A stretch of DNA of 64,000 bases, taken from NCBI GenBank assembly GCA_035626395.1, contig DASPNR010000007.1, positions 481,012-545,011 of the forward strand, written 5' to 3'. Shown in pieces: positions 37,637 through 45,928 of this stretch; positions within the stretch are counted from its first letter, which is position 1; the number at the start of each line of letters is the position of its first letter. Under the pieces are notes generated by a model. It had not been told where the DNA came from. It searched no databases and saw only the letters and a program-made list of their open reading frames with translations. Position numbers and translations under genes: made by a program. Source of the stretch: Candidatus Limnocylindrales bacterium. GTDB taxonomy: Bacteria > Desulfobacterota > Binatia > UBA1149 > CAITLU01.

Positions 37637-38938
37637 TCATGGATACGCCGGCATGACCCCGTCCTCATCGGACGCCTGGCCGGCCGGCGGCGCCGCCTCG
37701 CGGTCGCCGAACTGACCGTAGACGTCCGGGAGCACTTCGAGCCGCCCCTGCGCATCCACCTGCGCCGGGATGTAGACGAGGTGCACCGGCATGGGCCGAG
37801 GAAGCTTCACCTCTTCGGTCGCGCCCGAGTCGATGGCCGACTGCAGACGCTCGCGTGTCCATTGCGGATCGCCCTTCATCACATACTCGGCGAGCTCGAG
37901 GGGCTGCGCCACACGGATGCAGCCGTGGCTGAGCGCGCGCCACGATGACTCGAAGTGCCGCTTGGCCGGCGTGTCGTGCAGGTAGATGTCCTCATCGTTC
38001 GGCATCATGAACTTGATGCGGCCCAGCGGATTGCGCGGCCCCGGCTTCTGGCGAAGCTTGCCGTCCTCGGTCACCTCGATCCCTTCACGCTTGAAATAGC
38101 CGGGATCCTTCTTGCGCTTCGGCTTCAGTTCCGCGTCGGCGATCGTATCGGGGATGCGCCACTCCGGATTCAGGACCAGATACTCCAGGCTCTCCGACAT
38201 CTGCGGCGTGGGCCAGTCCGGCTGGCCGACGACCACCGGCATCCGCATCACTTCGCGCTGCCCTTCATAGACTGCCAGCTCGAATGCTGGGATGTTGACC
38301 AGCACGTAGCTGCCTGTCAGCTCGCCCGCCTTCTCTCGCCATCGCTGCAGCGCCTGATCGATCGTCTTCAGCAGATCCTGCGGGCTTTCGTGGAGACGCT
38401 CCAGCGTTCTAGCGCCAACTTCGCCGTCTACCTTGAGGCGCCGCGATGCCTGAAAGCTGCGAACGGCGTCGACGAGCGCGCCTTCATATCTGCACTGGCC
38501 GGCTGCCGGCGCTGCCGCCGGCGGCTGCGCTGCGGCGGGTGCCGCATCGTCTGCGCCCTCGAAGCCTTCTGCGGCGAGACGCTGCCGTAGCGCGTCCAGC
38601 CGCGCGCAGTCGTACGACGAGCCCGGTGACATCGTCTCGCCGCCGGAAATGCGCGGCAGAGCGCTGCCGCTGTCAGCCATCTGCTGATAACGCTTCTGCG
38701 CCTCGAGCAGCTTCCCGTACTGCTCGTTCCCGGGCGGGCCCGCGCCGGCGGTCTGCGTCGCTGCCTGAGCTGCGGCATCCGCTGCGGGCGCACTGGCGGG
38801 CTGCGCCTGCGCGAGGCCTACGCAGCCGAGCACGAGCAGCGCGGCCGCGGCGACCTCGACGCGGCGGGTAAGCCCCATGGAGGCGCTGCGAGTCGTGAGT
38901 TCGGATGGGATAGCGATAGCTCGCTCGTCGGCATTCAT
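37637..38938 (-). CDS. L,D-transpeptidase (YcbB/LdtD-like)
   Basis: 433-residue exported cell-wall enzyme that forms 3-3 peptidoglycan crosslinks or anchors proteins. A signal segment (VEVAAAALLVLGCVGLAQAQ) is preceded by about 25 residues; the start could be the ATG at 38876-38878 (MGLTRRVEV). An Ala/Pro-rich linker follows, then a peptidoglycan-binding repeat (LVDAVRSFQASRRLKVDGEVGARTLERL). The catalytic YkuD domain contains YLVLNPEWRIPDTI and HDTPAKRHFESSWRALSHGCIRV, with the active-site His and Cys of the SHGCIR motif. It resembles E. coli YcbB in domain order. Convergent with the 36644 gene. Confidence 0.9.
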   Translation of the reverse strand: MNADERAIAIPSELTTRSASMGLTRRVEVAAAALLVLGCVGLAQAQPASAPAADAAAQAATQTAGAGPPGNEQYGKLLEAQKRYQQMADSGSALPRISGGETMSPGSSYDCARLDALRQRLAAEGFEGADDAAPAAAQPPAAAPAAGQCRYEGALVDAVRSFQASRRLKVDGEVGARTLERLHESPQDLLKTIDQALQRWREKAGELTGSYVLVNIPAFELAVYEGQREVMRMPVVVGQPDWPTPQMSESLEYLVLNPEWRIPDTIADAELKPKRKKDPGYFKREGIEVTEDGKLRQKPGPRNPLGRIKFMMPNDEDIYLHDTPAKRHFESSWRALSHGCIRVAQPLELAEYVMKGDPQWTRERLQSAIDSGATEEVKLPRPMPVHLVYIPAQVDAQGRLEVLPDVYGQFGDREAAPPAGQASDEDGVMPAYP

Positions 38939-39007
38939 GCCGTCAAGCGTAACCTCCGGATGTTCGGTGAGGTAGCGTGTTGCCTACCACCGCAGCCGCG
39001 CCATCGC

Positions 39008-39397
39008 TCACACGCCGAGCACGGCCGCTGCGATCCTGACGAGACCCCCGATGCTGACGACGAACGCGACTGTGCGCAGGTAAGGCACGCCGGCGATGTA
39101 CAGAACCCCGTGGGCGATGCGTGCCCACAGGAAGATCGTTGCGCCGAGGAGCACGGGCACCTGCGGCGCCTGCGCGATCTGCGCCGCCAGCACCAGCGCC
39201 AGGAAGACCGGGAGGTTCTCGATCATGTTGCGGTGCGCCCGCAGCGCCCGCCCTCCCCACGCCGGCAGCTCGGGAACGTCATCCCGGTTGTAGAAGCCGA
39301 TCTTGAGACCGCCGGCCATCATGAGAGCGATGGTGCCCGGAAAGGTGAGCAGCACGGTCCAGATCGCCAGATACACGATGATCGCCGAAAGAGTCAT
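39008..39397 (-). CDS. MAPEG family membrane protein
   Basis: 129 residues with four predicted membrane helices (LSAIIVYLAIWTVLLTFPGTIALM; LPVFLALVLAAQIA; VPVLLGATIFLWARIAHGVLYIAG; VAFVVSIGGLVRIAAAVLG). The conserved RALRAHRNMIENLPVFLALV segment is the glutathione-binding signature of MAPEG proteins (microsomal GST/eicosanoid type). It may detoxify electrophiles or have an unrelated membrane role. ATG at 39395-39397 was chosen as the first residue of the first helix. It follows the small 39459 gene on the same strand. Confidence 0.8.
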   Translation of the reverse strand: MTLSAIIVYLAIWTVLLTFPGTIALMMAGGLKIGFYNRDDVPELPAWGGRALRAHRNMIENLPVFLALVLAAQIAQAPQVPVLLGATIFLWARIAHGVLYIAGVPYLRTVAFVVSIGGLVRIAAAVLGV

Positions 39398-39458
39398 GGA
39401 CGCTCCTGGGACGCGATGACCGAAGGATCCCGGGACATTCCGGGCTCTGCTGTACCCG

Positions 39459-39779
39459 CTACCGCCGCCCCCGCCGCGCGCGAACAGCCGCGAAGTCCAC
39501 GACCCTGTCGCGCACATCGCCGGAGGCCTGACGCTCGACCGGCGCCACGCCGGTCGCCGCGTCGTATCTCTGCGCGCTGCGCGCCGTCACGGGCCGCGCC
39601 AGATGACGGAGAATGACGTCGGCTTCTTCGGCGGTGATCGGCCGTCCGAACACCGCCGTTCCCTGCTCGCCGGCAGTGTTGGCCCATTGGCTGAATTCGC
39701 GCGCCGTGGGCTTGCGGCCGAGCTCCAGGGTGCAGCGTCGTACGACGAAACCGATTGCGATCTTCGGCAGGCGCGCCAT
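39459..39779 (-). CDS. Hypothetical protein, 106 residues
   Basis: MARLPKIAIGFVVRRCTLELGRKPTAREFSQWANTAG... is a small soluble, basic protein with a helical N-terminal part that includes PTAREFSQWAN and PITAEEADVILRHLARPV. No family recognised. An upstream TTG at 39807-39809 would add 10 residues. It ends 61 nt before the MAPEG gene and may be cotranscribed. The tail is Arg-rich (VRARRGRR). Confidence 0.5.
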   Translation of the reverse strand: MARLPKIAIGFVVRRCTLELGRKPTAREFSQWANTAGEQGTAVFGRPITAEEADVILRHLARPVTARSAQRYDAATGVAPVERQASGDVRDRVVDFAAVRARRGRR

Positions 39780-39910
39780 GCGGGGAGATTGCGGTGCCGA
39801 CGCGGTCAATTCAACCGGCGATGACGTGCTGTGCCGACCCCTCGTCGTCAGTTCCGAGCCGCTGGTCGGGGTGTCGCCGCAGGCGGGGCGTTTCGGCTAC
39901 AGTGGCCGGA

Positions 39911-40399
39911 ATGGGCCCGCTGCCGATCTTCATCGTCCAGCTCTGGTGGTTCGTCCTGGCGTGGTCGTTGATCGTGTATCTGGCGATCTGGCCGTGGTCG
40001 CGGCGGCTCTCGACGGACGCCCGGCTCTCGCTGTGGATCGCGCCGCAGATGTTTCGCATGCTCGGTCTGGGTCTGCTCTCGCCGGTGATCTCGCCGGGGA
40101 TGCCTCGCGACTTCGCCGTTGCGACCGCGGTGGGCGACGGGGTGACGGCCACGCTGGCAGTCTTTGCGTTCCTCGGTCTTCATCGCGGCTGGCGCTCGGC
40201 AAGGCCTCTTACCTGGACCTGCGCGATCGTTGGGGCCGCCGATCTCCTGATCGCGTTCCCTCATGCCAATCACAGCGGCGCCATCGGTCACCTGGCGGGG
40301 CAATGGTACGTTCCCGTCTTTGCCGGGCCCATCATGGTCGTCGCGCACGCCGCATGTTTCGTCGAACTGTCTCGAAGCACCTGTTCCTCCGATGCGTGA
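39911..40399 (+). CDS. Hypothetical integral membrane protein
   Basis: 162 residues with about five hydrophobic helices (LPIFIVQLWWFVLAWSLIVYLAIWPW; FRMLGLGLLSPVI; VTATLAVFAFLGLHRGW; WTCAIVGAADLLIAFPHA; WYVPVFAGPIMVVAHAACFVELS). No conserved catalytic motif identified. The ATG at 39911 begins MGPLPIFIVQLWW and matches the first helix. The DoxX-like gene starts 35 nt after its stop, so the two may be one unit. Confidence 0.6.
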   Translation: MGPLPIFIVQLWWFVLAWSLIVYLAIWPWSRRLSTDARLSLWIAPQMFRMLGLGLLSPVISPGMPRDFAVATAVGDGVTATLAVFAFLGLHRGWRSARPLTWTCAIVGAADLLIAFPHANHSGAIGHLAGQWYVPVFAGPIMVVAHAACFVELSRSTCSSDA

Positions 40400-40434
40400 G
40401 ATGGACAGCGACGCCGGTACTGGTTGAGAGACTG

Positions 40435-40854
40435 ATGGACTCTTTGCAAGCACGCGACCTGACGTGGTTTCATCCTCGTATTGCCGTAGCAGGGCGATGG
40501 ATGTTCTCGCTCATTTTCTTTCTCTCCGGCATCACCCACTTCACCGACATGCAAGGGTACGTGCGTTTGATGCCGGAAGCCGTTCCCTTCCGCGCGTTTT
40601 GGGTCATCGTGTCCGCCATCGTCGAGCTGGCAGGAGCGATGATGATCGTCAGCAATCGCTTTCCCCGTCTCGGCGGCTGGCTGATCGTGCTGTTCCTGGT
40701 CCCGGTGACGATCGTGGTTCATGGGGTGGCCATGGTCACCGCCGCCGATCCGGCCACGCAGCAGGCGCAAATTTCATTCTTCCTGAAGGGCGTGGCGATG
40801 TGCGGGGCCGCTCTTCTCATCACGCAACTCGGCGTGGCGGCGCGGCGGCAGTGA
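40435..40854 (+). CDS. DoxX family membrane protein
   Basis: 139 residues with four helices and the DoxX signature: RWMFSLIFFLSGITHFTDMQGYVRLMP near the N-terminus, then FWVIVSAIVELAGAMMIVSNRFPRLGGWLIVLFLVPVT. These proteins are small quinone- or thiol-related membrane subunits; the function here is unknown. GAGAG lies about 4 nt before the ATG at 40435. Ends 22 nt from the convergent phospholipase D-like gene. Confidence 0.75.
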   Translation: MDSLQARDLTWFHPRIAVAGRWMFSLIFFLSGITHFTDMQGYVRLMPEAVPFRAFWVIVSAIVELAGAMMIVSNRFPRLGGWLIVLFLVPVTIVVHGVAMVTAADPATQQAQISFFLKGVAMCGAALLITQLGVAARRQ

Positions 40855-40876
40855 GTCGAGCACGCAGTCGCCGAGA

Positions 40877-42460
40877 CTACAGGATCGGCGAGAACCCGAC
40901 GAAGGTGCGTGCCGCCTTCAGCACCGCCCAATAGGCTGCAAGCGCCGTCCACTCCTCGGGCGTGCAGTGGTCGCGCGGGCCGTAGGCGATCCGGACCTCT
41001 CCGTCATCGTCTCGCATGGCTCGACCATCGGCGTCACGCTGGATGCGGTATTCGAACACCTCCGGCTCGCCTCGCGCGATCAGGCTGCGCGCCTGCTCCT
41101 CGACGAGCGCCGCCAGCTCGCCCGACCACGTCACCGCCATGACTTCGCTGTTGAGCCGCATGCTGACGGGATCGAGGTTGTAGGTGCCGAGCATCGTCAG
41201 CACGCCGTCGAACGTGATCCCCTTCGTGTGAAGGTTGTGCCGCCCGCCGGCGACGATCAGCCGCAGCGTCGGCACACGCGCCATGATCTCCGGCCACTGC
41301 TCCAGGAAGAACGCCTGGCTCAGTGCATTGTCGCTCGAGACCGGACTGTTGGTCACGATGGTGATGGCAACGCCGCGGGCGGATGCCTCCTCGAGAGCCT
41401 GCACGCCGTCTTCGGAGAGAACGACGTACGGCGTCTGCACGAACACCTCGCGCTCGGCCGTCTGCACCAGGCGAAGGACGGCGTCGGTGATGGGATCGGC
41501 GGCGGCGGTCCGGCGAGTGTGGCTGTCGAGGATGCGCGTTTCGCCGCGCACCGGGCGGGGCGGCGGCGACTGCAGCGCGCCGAACAGCTGCGGGTAGGAT
41601 CGAAGCTCGCGCAGCCACGGCGGCTCCGTCCCGCTCTCGACCGGCGTCGCCTCGGTCCCGTGCAGCCACTGGTCCATCGCCTCGTACGCGTGCAGCAGCT
41701 CCCGGCGAACCTCGCTGCCGCTGTCCCAGTCGCTGGCGGGCACCGCATCCTCGCTCTCGAACTGTCGCTCGAACGCGCCTGTGAGCGCCTCGGCGATGCG
41801 CGGGCTGTCGATGCGCAGATCGGCGTCGCGAAAAGCGCGATTGCCTGGCGCCGGCTGCTCGAAGTACTCGGCGGCGATGTTGCGTCCGCCGATCAGGCTC
41901 CTGCTGCGATCGATGACGAGGATCTTGTCGTGCTCGCTCGCCATGATGGCGCTCGCACGCAGCGTCAGCAGGCCCTCGGTCCAGCGGCGCCACAGCGGAC
42001 GATACTTCCTCACCGTCACGCCGCGAGTGGCTGCCAGCTCTTCGAGATGATCGTTGCCGCCGATCTCCCGCAGCATCCTGGTGCCGTAGGCGTCGAGCAG
42101 GACGCGCACGGAGACGCCGGCCTGGGCGCGTTCGAGCAGATGTCCGAGGAATGCCAGCCCGAACACGTCCTCGTGAAGCAGGAAGTAGCTGACGTCGATC
42201 GCGTGCTGGGCGCTCTGCAGGAGCCTCCAGCGCTCGGTCCAGGCCTGGGTATTGTCGCCGTAGAAGCGAAGCGCCGCGACGTCGGGAGGATCGGCGAACG
42301 TCTCGAACGTCTGCCGCAAGGTGGCGGTCGCGGGCGGCGCAGCGCGCACCGGCGAACCGCCGGGCCGCTCGGCTCGCACGGGCCACAGCCCACAACCTGC
42401 AACCAGGGTGATGGCGGCGAGCATCGCAGCTGCCGCGGTCGTGCGCCGCCGCAACTTCAT
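40877..42460 (-). CDS. Phospholipase D/cardiolipin synthase-like lipoprotein
   Basis: 527 residues with a lipobox (LVAGC, Cys about residue 23), so a lipoprotein. Two HKD motifs: SEHDKILVIDRSRSLIGGRN (HxKxxxxD) and NLHTKGITFDGVLTMLGTYN (HxKxxxxD), the double-HKD arrangement of cardiolipin synthases and phospholipase D proteins. VSYFLLHEDVFGLAFLGHLLERAQAGVSVRVLLDAYG and FVQTPYVVLSEDGVQAL are typical flanks. It would exchange phosphatidyl groups or hydrolyse phosphodiesters at the envelope, resembling the YmdC/ClsC type. Divergent from thiL with about 227 nt between. Start chosen at MKLRRRTTAAAAMLAAITLVAGC. Confidence 0.85.
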   Translation of the reverse strand: MKLRRRTTAAAAMLAAITLVAGCGLWPVRAERPGGSPVRAAPPATATLRQTFETFADPPDVAALRFYGDNTQAWTERWRLLQSAQHAIDVSYFLLHEDVFGLAFLGHLLERAQAGVSVRVLLDAYGTRMLREIGGNDHLEELAATRGVTVRKYRPLWRRWTEGLLTLRASAIMASEHDKILVIDRSRSLIGGRNIAAEYFEQPAPGNRAFRDADLRIDSPRIAEALTGAFERQFESEDAVPASDWDSGSEVRRELLHAYEAMDQWLHGTEATPVESGTEPPWLRELRSYPQLFGALQSPPPRPVRGETRILDSHTRRTAAADPITDAVLRLVQTAEREVFVQTPYVVLSEDGVQALEEASARGVAITIVTNSPVSSDNALSQAFFLEQWPEIMARVPTLRLIVAGGRHNLHTKGITFDGVLTMLGTYNLDPVSMRLNSEVMAVTWSGELAALVEEQARSLIARGEPEVFEYRIQRDADGRAMRDDDGEVRIAYGPRDHCTPEEWTALAAYWAVLKAARTFVGFSPIL

Positions 42461-42687
42461 CCTTGGCCGCGATGCCGTCACACGCCTGCGAGCACGGCCG
42501 TGCGACCCCAGGCCGGACAGCGCGCGCTGCTCGGAGAATGGCAGGGCCACGCACTGATGATGCCCGTTGCCGCGGCGTTCGCCCAGACTGCGGCCGGAAT
42601 CCGGAGCAGCTGGGCAGCCATGGTTTCGCGCGCTGTCGCCTCGCGGGCGGGTCGTGTTTTGCCGATGACGCGGCGATAGTTGCGCCC

Positions 42688-43707
42688 ATGGCGAGCCGGC
42701 GCATGCAGCAGCCCTCGGCAAACGGCGAGCACGATTTCCTCGAGGGCATCCGCGGTCTCGTCGACGGTGGCGGTCGCGGCGGCGGCGTTCTCGTGGGTAT
42801 CGGAGATGATGCGGCCGTCGTACGCACGAGTGGCCTGACGGTGCTGACCACCGACACCGTGATGGAGGGCGTGCACTTTCGTCCCGGCTGGCTGCGGCCC
42901 GGCGAGCTGGGCGTGCGCGCCTTCCGCGCCGCCGTCTCCGACGTCGCGGCAATGGGCGCGCGGCCGCGATACGTCCTTCTCTCGCTGGAGGTCCCGGTGC
43001 TGGCGCCGGGGCGTACGCGCTTCGATCCACGATTCGCGACCGCGCTGATCCGCGGCCTTGCCCGTGATGCCCGAGGCGCCGGCGCCGCGCTGGTCGGGGG
43101 TAACATCGCCGCCGCATCGTGCTGGGCCCTGACCGTGACGGTCGTCGGTGAGGCGCGCACGAAGCCGGTGACGCGAGACGGCGCGCGCGCGGGTGACGTC
43201 GTCGTGGTCACCGGAGAGCTCGGCGGTGCGGCAGCAGGCGTGGCCGCGCTCAGCGGCGGCGGCGCCTCGCCCGCTCTGACGCGCGGCTATCGGAATCCAC
43301 CCACTCGTGTCGAAGTCGCAGCCGAGCTGGCCGAAGCCGGGTTGCTGCACGCGATGATCGATGTCTCCGATGGTCTTCTGCAGGACCTTGGACACCTCAG
43401 CCGCCGCTCGAGCGTCCGCGTCGAGGTCGACACCGATGCGGTGCCCATTCATGCGGCCGCGCGGCGGCTGACGGCAACGCGCGAGGCTGCGCTGGCGCTC
43501 GCCGTTACCGGAGGCGAGGACTACGAGCTCGCAATGACGGTCGCAGCCAGGCACGTTCCCGCGATCACTCGCATCGCCGCGCGTCATCGCTGCCGAGTCA
43601 GCGTGATCGGCCAGGTTCGCAGCGGTAAGCCGGCCGTGGTCGACGTCACCGGCAGGAAATGGCCGCAGGCGGGTTTCGACCACCTGCGTGCAAGGCGCCG
43701 GCGCTGA
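42688..43707 (+). CDS. thiL: Thiamine-monophosphate kinase
   Basis: 339 residues; phosphorylates TMP to thiamine pyrophosphate. Signatures: VGIGDDAAVV (Mg/ATP-binding), TTDTVMEGVHF, GVRAFRAAVSDVAAMGARPRYVLLSLEVP, VGGNIAAASCWALTVTVVGEA, GDVVVVTGELGGAAAGVAAL and AMIDVSDGLLQDLGHLSRRSSV, TGGEDYELAM. Length close to normal. An ATG 15 nt downstream (MQQPSANGEHDF) is an alternative start. No TPP riboswitch pattern was noticed upstream. The stop overlaps the next start (TGATG), coupling it to the small membrane protein. Confidence 0.93.
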   Translation: MASRRMQQPSANGEHDFLEGIRGLVDGGGRGGGVLVGIGDDAAVVRTSGLTVLTTDTVMEGVHFRPGWLRPGELGVRAFRAAVSDVAAMGARPRYVLLSLEVPVLAPGRTRFDPRFATALIRGLARDARGAGAALVGGNIAAASCWALTVTVVGEARTKPVTRDGARAGDVVVVTGELGGAAAGVAALSGGGASPALTRGYRNPPTRVEVAAELAEAGLLHAMIDVSDGLLQDLGHLSRRSSVRVEVDTDAVPIHAAARRLTATREAALALAVTGGEDYELAMTVAARHVPAITRIAARHRCRVSVIGQVRSGKPAVVDVTGRKWPQAGFDHLRARRRR

Positions 43708-43934
43708 TGGATCTCGACTGGCTACAGTGGCCGGCGATGGTGGTGACGGTCGCCGCCGCCTGGTTCGTCGGCTCCCAGCGCAAGTTCAAGCGCAACTACG
43801 GCTTCTGGCTGTTCCTGCTCAGCAACGTGCTGTGGGCGGTGTGGGGCTGGCACGACGGCGCGTGGGCGCTGATCGTGCTGCAGATCTGTCTGGCCGCGCT
43901 GAACCTGCGCGGCGTGCGCAAGAACACGACGTGA
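43707..43934 (+). CDS. Small membrane protein, 75 residues
   Basis: Two or three hydrophobic segments: LQWPAMVVTVAAAWFVGS, FWLFLLSNVLWAVWGW and WALIVLQICLAALNLRGV, with basic linker QRKFKRNYG. ATG overlaps the thiL stop as TGATG, so the start is well supported. Small Trp-rich two-helix proteins of this type are common in proteobacteria but unassigned. Possible link to thiamine or to the membrane context of thiL is only positional. Confidence 0.7.
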   Translation: MDLDWLQWPAMVVTVAAAWFVGSQRKFKRNYGFWLFLLSNVLWAVWGWHDGAWALIVLQICLAALNLRGVRKNTT

Positions 43935-43986
43935 GCGCATTGCCGCTGGTGACGATGCGGGGCGCAGTGCGCGTGATCGGCGCCGT

Positions 43987-44661
43987 TCATGCCGGTCGCA
44001 GCGGTGACCGTCGATAGCGCTGGTACAGAGCGGCAGGATCTCGATAGACGGCACGCGCGCCTCGCAGGCTTTCGTTCGTCCAGCCGCCGCACCGGAATGC
44101 GATGACGGCAACGCCGGCGCGCCTGGCGGCCTCGACGTCGTAGGGAGTGTCGCCGATCATCAAGGCGCGTGCGGGAGCGCTGCGTCCCTTGCGCAGCGCC
44201 GCCTGAACGATGTCCGGGTCCGGTTTGGAATGCTCTGCGTCATCGGAGGATGTGGCCTTGTAGAGGAACGGCCGCGCGCCGGCGATCTCCAGCAGCGACT
44301 CGAGCTCATCGTCGCGCGCACTGCTGGCAACCACCAGGCGCAGTCCCTGGTCGCGCATGCGGTCGAGAAGCTCGCGCACGCAAGGGAAAGGGCGGATCCT
44401 GGCCAGGTAGCGCTCGCGAAAGATCTGCACGCGCCGCTCCAGGATCGCTCTGCCTTCGTCGGACTCGGGATCGAGACCGGTCAGAAGCGGCAGCATCTTG
44501 TCGCCGCCCATGCCCACCATCCGCCGGGCCTTGAAGTAGAGGCCCGGCCGTCCGTTTTCGGAGAGTGCGTCTGCCCACGACGACGCGTGCGCAGCGTTGC
44601 TGTCGATCAACGTGCCATCCACGTCCAGGAGCACGCACTCGATGCGCAGTGGTTGGTTCAC
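43987..44661 (-). CDS. HAD-superfamily phosphatase
   Basis: About 224 residues, beta-phosphoglucomutase/phosphoglycolate phosphatase-like cap. Motif I LLDVDGTLIDSNAAH (nucleophile Asp), motif II VVASSARDD, motif III Lys in HSKPDPDIVQAAL and motif IV LMIGDTPYDVEAARRAGV. The GTG at 44659-44661 places motif I at residue 13 as usual; another GTG at 44698-44700 would add 13. Substrate cannot be read from sequence. Next to the hemerythrin gene with a terminator-like hairpin between. Confidence 0.85.
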   Translation of the reverse strand: MNQPLRIECVLLDVDGTLIDSNAAHASSWADALSENGRPGLYFKARRMVGMGGDKMLPLLTGLDPESDEGRAILERRVQIFRERYLARIRPFPCVRELLDRMRDQGLRLVVASSARDDELESLLEIAGARPFLYKATSSDDAEHSKPDPDIVQAALRKGRSAPARALMIGDTPYDVEAARRAGVAVIAFRCGGWTNESLRGARAVYRDPAALYQRYRRSPLRPA

Positions 44662-44721
44662 CGACAGTCCGGAAGAGGAGTACGGGTGGCCGCACCGCAC
44701 TCGGTGCGTAGGACCGAAGCA

Positions 44722-44755
44722 AGGAGCGGCCGCCGCCGTGGCAGCGGCCGCTCCT
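44722..44755 (-). terminator. Terminator-like hairpin after the hemerythrin gene
   Basis: Perfect 12-bp stem (AGGAGCGGCCGC with GCGGCCGCTCCT) and a 10-base loop, about 10 nt after the hemerythrin stop on the minus strand. No strong U-run follows, but stem strength and position suggest it ends that transcript. Confidence 0.55.
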
Positions 44756-44765
44756 CACAGGCGCG

Positions 44766-45617
44766 CTAGCGGTGGCCGCGTCCAGATTTGCTGCTGGACC
44801 GGCTGCGCGACGTCTTGGATTTGTTCTTGGCGGCCGACGATCCGGACTTGGCGTTCTTGCCGCGCGACGAAGACTTGGGAGAGGCGCCTTTTGCCGCCAC
44901 CGATGCCGAGCGAGGCGAGGTGGAGCGACCGGACCTGGCGGATTTGCCGGAGGTCGCCGACTTGCGCGAGCGACCGCCGGTACCGCCCTTCGACCCGGAC
45001 TTGCCGGTGGAGCCGGATTCGCCGGAGCCGGTAGCCGCCACCGAGCGTGAACGCGAGCGCCCGCCGCCGCCCATCATCTTGTCCATTCCCGACTTGGCCG
45101 ACAGCGCCGAGAGCAGCTCCTTGGGGCTCGGGATCCAGCCCTCGCCCTCGCTCTGAAGCTCACCCTTGCGCGCCTGGATCTGCGCGCCCAGCTCCTTGAG
45201 CTGCGCGGCGTCCATGGCTTTGCGGGCCTTGGGGAACATCGACTTCTCTTCCTCGCTGGCGTGGTGCTCGATCAGCTCCTTGAGCACCTTGCCCTTGGCC
45301 GAGAACTCCTCGGACTGCGCGTCCACGCCCTTGATTTCGGTCAGCACCACGTCGGCGACGTGATGCTCCTCGATCGCCTCCTGGTAGAGCTTGGCGTCCT
45401 GCTTCTTGGTGACGGCGTCGCGATAGGCAGGGTAGAAGATCTCCTCCTCGATGGTCGTGTGCATCTGGATTTCCTGCTCGAGCTGCGCGAGCAGCTTCTG
45501 GCGCTGGTCGCCGGAGCGCTCGGTGGTCTTCTCGAGCTTGGCCAGAAGGCCCTTCACCTTCTTGTGATCCTCCTTGAGCAAAGCGATGGCGTCCTTTCTG
45601 TTTCCTCGATTGGGCAT
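44766..45617 (-). CDS. Hemerythrin-like HHE protein with histone-like C-terminal tail
   Basis: 283 residues. Residues about 8-150 form a HHE cation-binding helical bundle: LKEDHKKVKGLL, MHTTIEEEIFYPAYRD (HxxxE), IEEHHVADVVL and LIEHHASEEEKSMFPKA (HxxxE), the di-iron ligand set. From about 190 to the end it is a low-complexity tail of Lys, Arg, Ser, Gly and Ala (for example GRSRKSATSGKSARSGRSTS, KNKSKTSRSRSSSKSGRGHR), similar in composition to histone H1 or AlgP-like tails. GGAGAGG 5 nt upstream fixes the ATG. The core may sense or bind oxygen, NO or iron; the tail suggests nucleic-acid or polyanion binding (inference). Stop is TAG. Confidence 0.8.
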   Translation of the reverse strand: MPNRGNRKDAIALLKEDHKKVKGLLAKLEKTTERSGDQRQKLLAQLEQEIQMHTTIEEEIFYPAYRDAVTKKQDAKLYQEAIEEHHVADVVLTEIKGVDAQSEEFSAKGKVLKELIEHHASEEEKSMFPKARKAMDAAQLKELGAQIQARKGELQSEGEGWIPSPKELLSALSAKSGMDKMMGGGGRSRSRSVAATGSGESGSTGKSGSKGGTGGRSRKSATSGKSARSGRSTSPRSASVAAKGASPKSSSRGKNAKSGSSAAKNKSKTSRSRSSSKSGRGHR

Positions 45618-45928
45618 GAGACCTCTCCTGTTCGAGTTGGTTGTTGGCTCGCGTCGCCTGCGCAACGTGAAGACGTGTCTGTGCGCCAGCATGGACACGA
45701 AAAGCGCATGTCGTACAGACGAAAGGCCGAGGCAGATGCATTCCCTGCGCCGCATTTGCACTCGTGGGGGCCACGTGAGTCCTCGATGCGGGGACAATCC
45801 GGTCATGTCGTGGCCGAATCGCGCTCGCGGGCGTTCTTGTTCCGTGACGGCTTCCGAGCGAGCGTGGTGGAGAAGACACGCCTCCAGCATCACCACCTGA
45901 GCAAAGACACGCCCCGAGGACACGTCCG
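45618..45928. promoter_or_regulatory. 311-nt divergent intergenic region
   Basis: Separates the hemerythrin gene (minus) from the F420-type oxidoreductase gene (plus). It carries the hemerythrin ribosome site near 45621-45630 and a GAGG site near 45911 for the plus-strand gene. No complete gene, repeat or clear promoter pair was recognised. Confidence 0.4.

Noticed and set aside
42461..42687. TPP riboswitch upstream of thiL
   Set aside because: No CTGAGA or ACCTGA-type core elements were found in the 227-nt gap.
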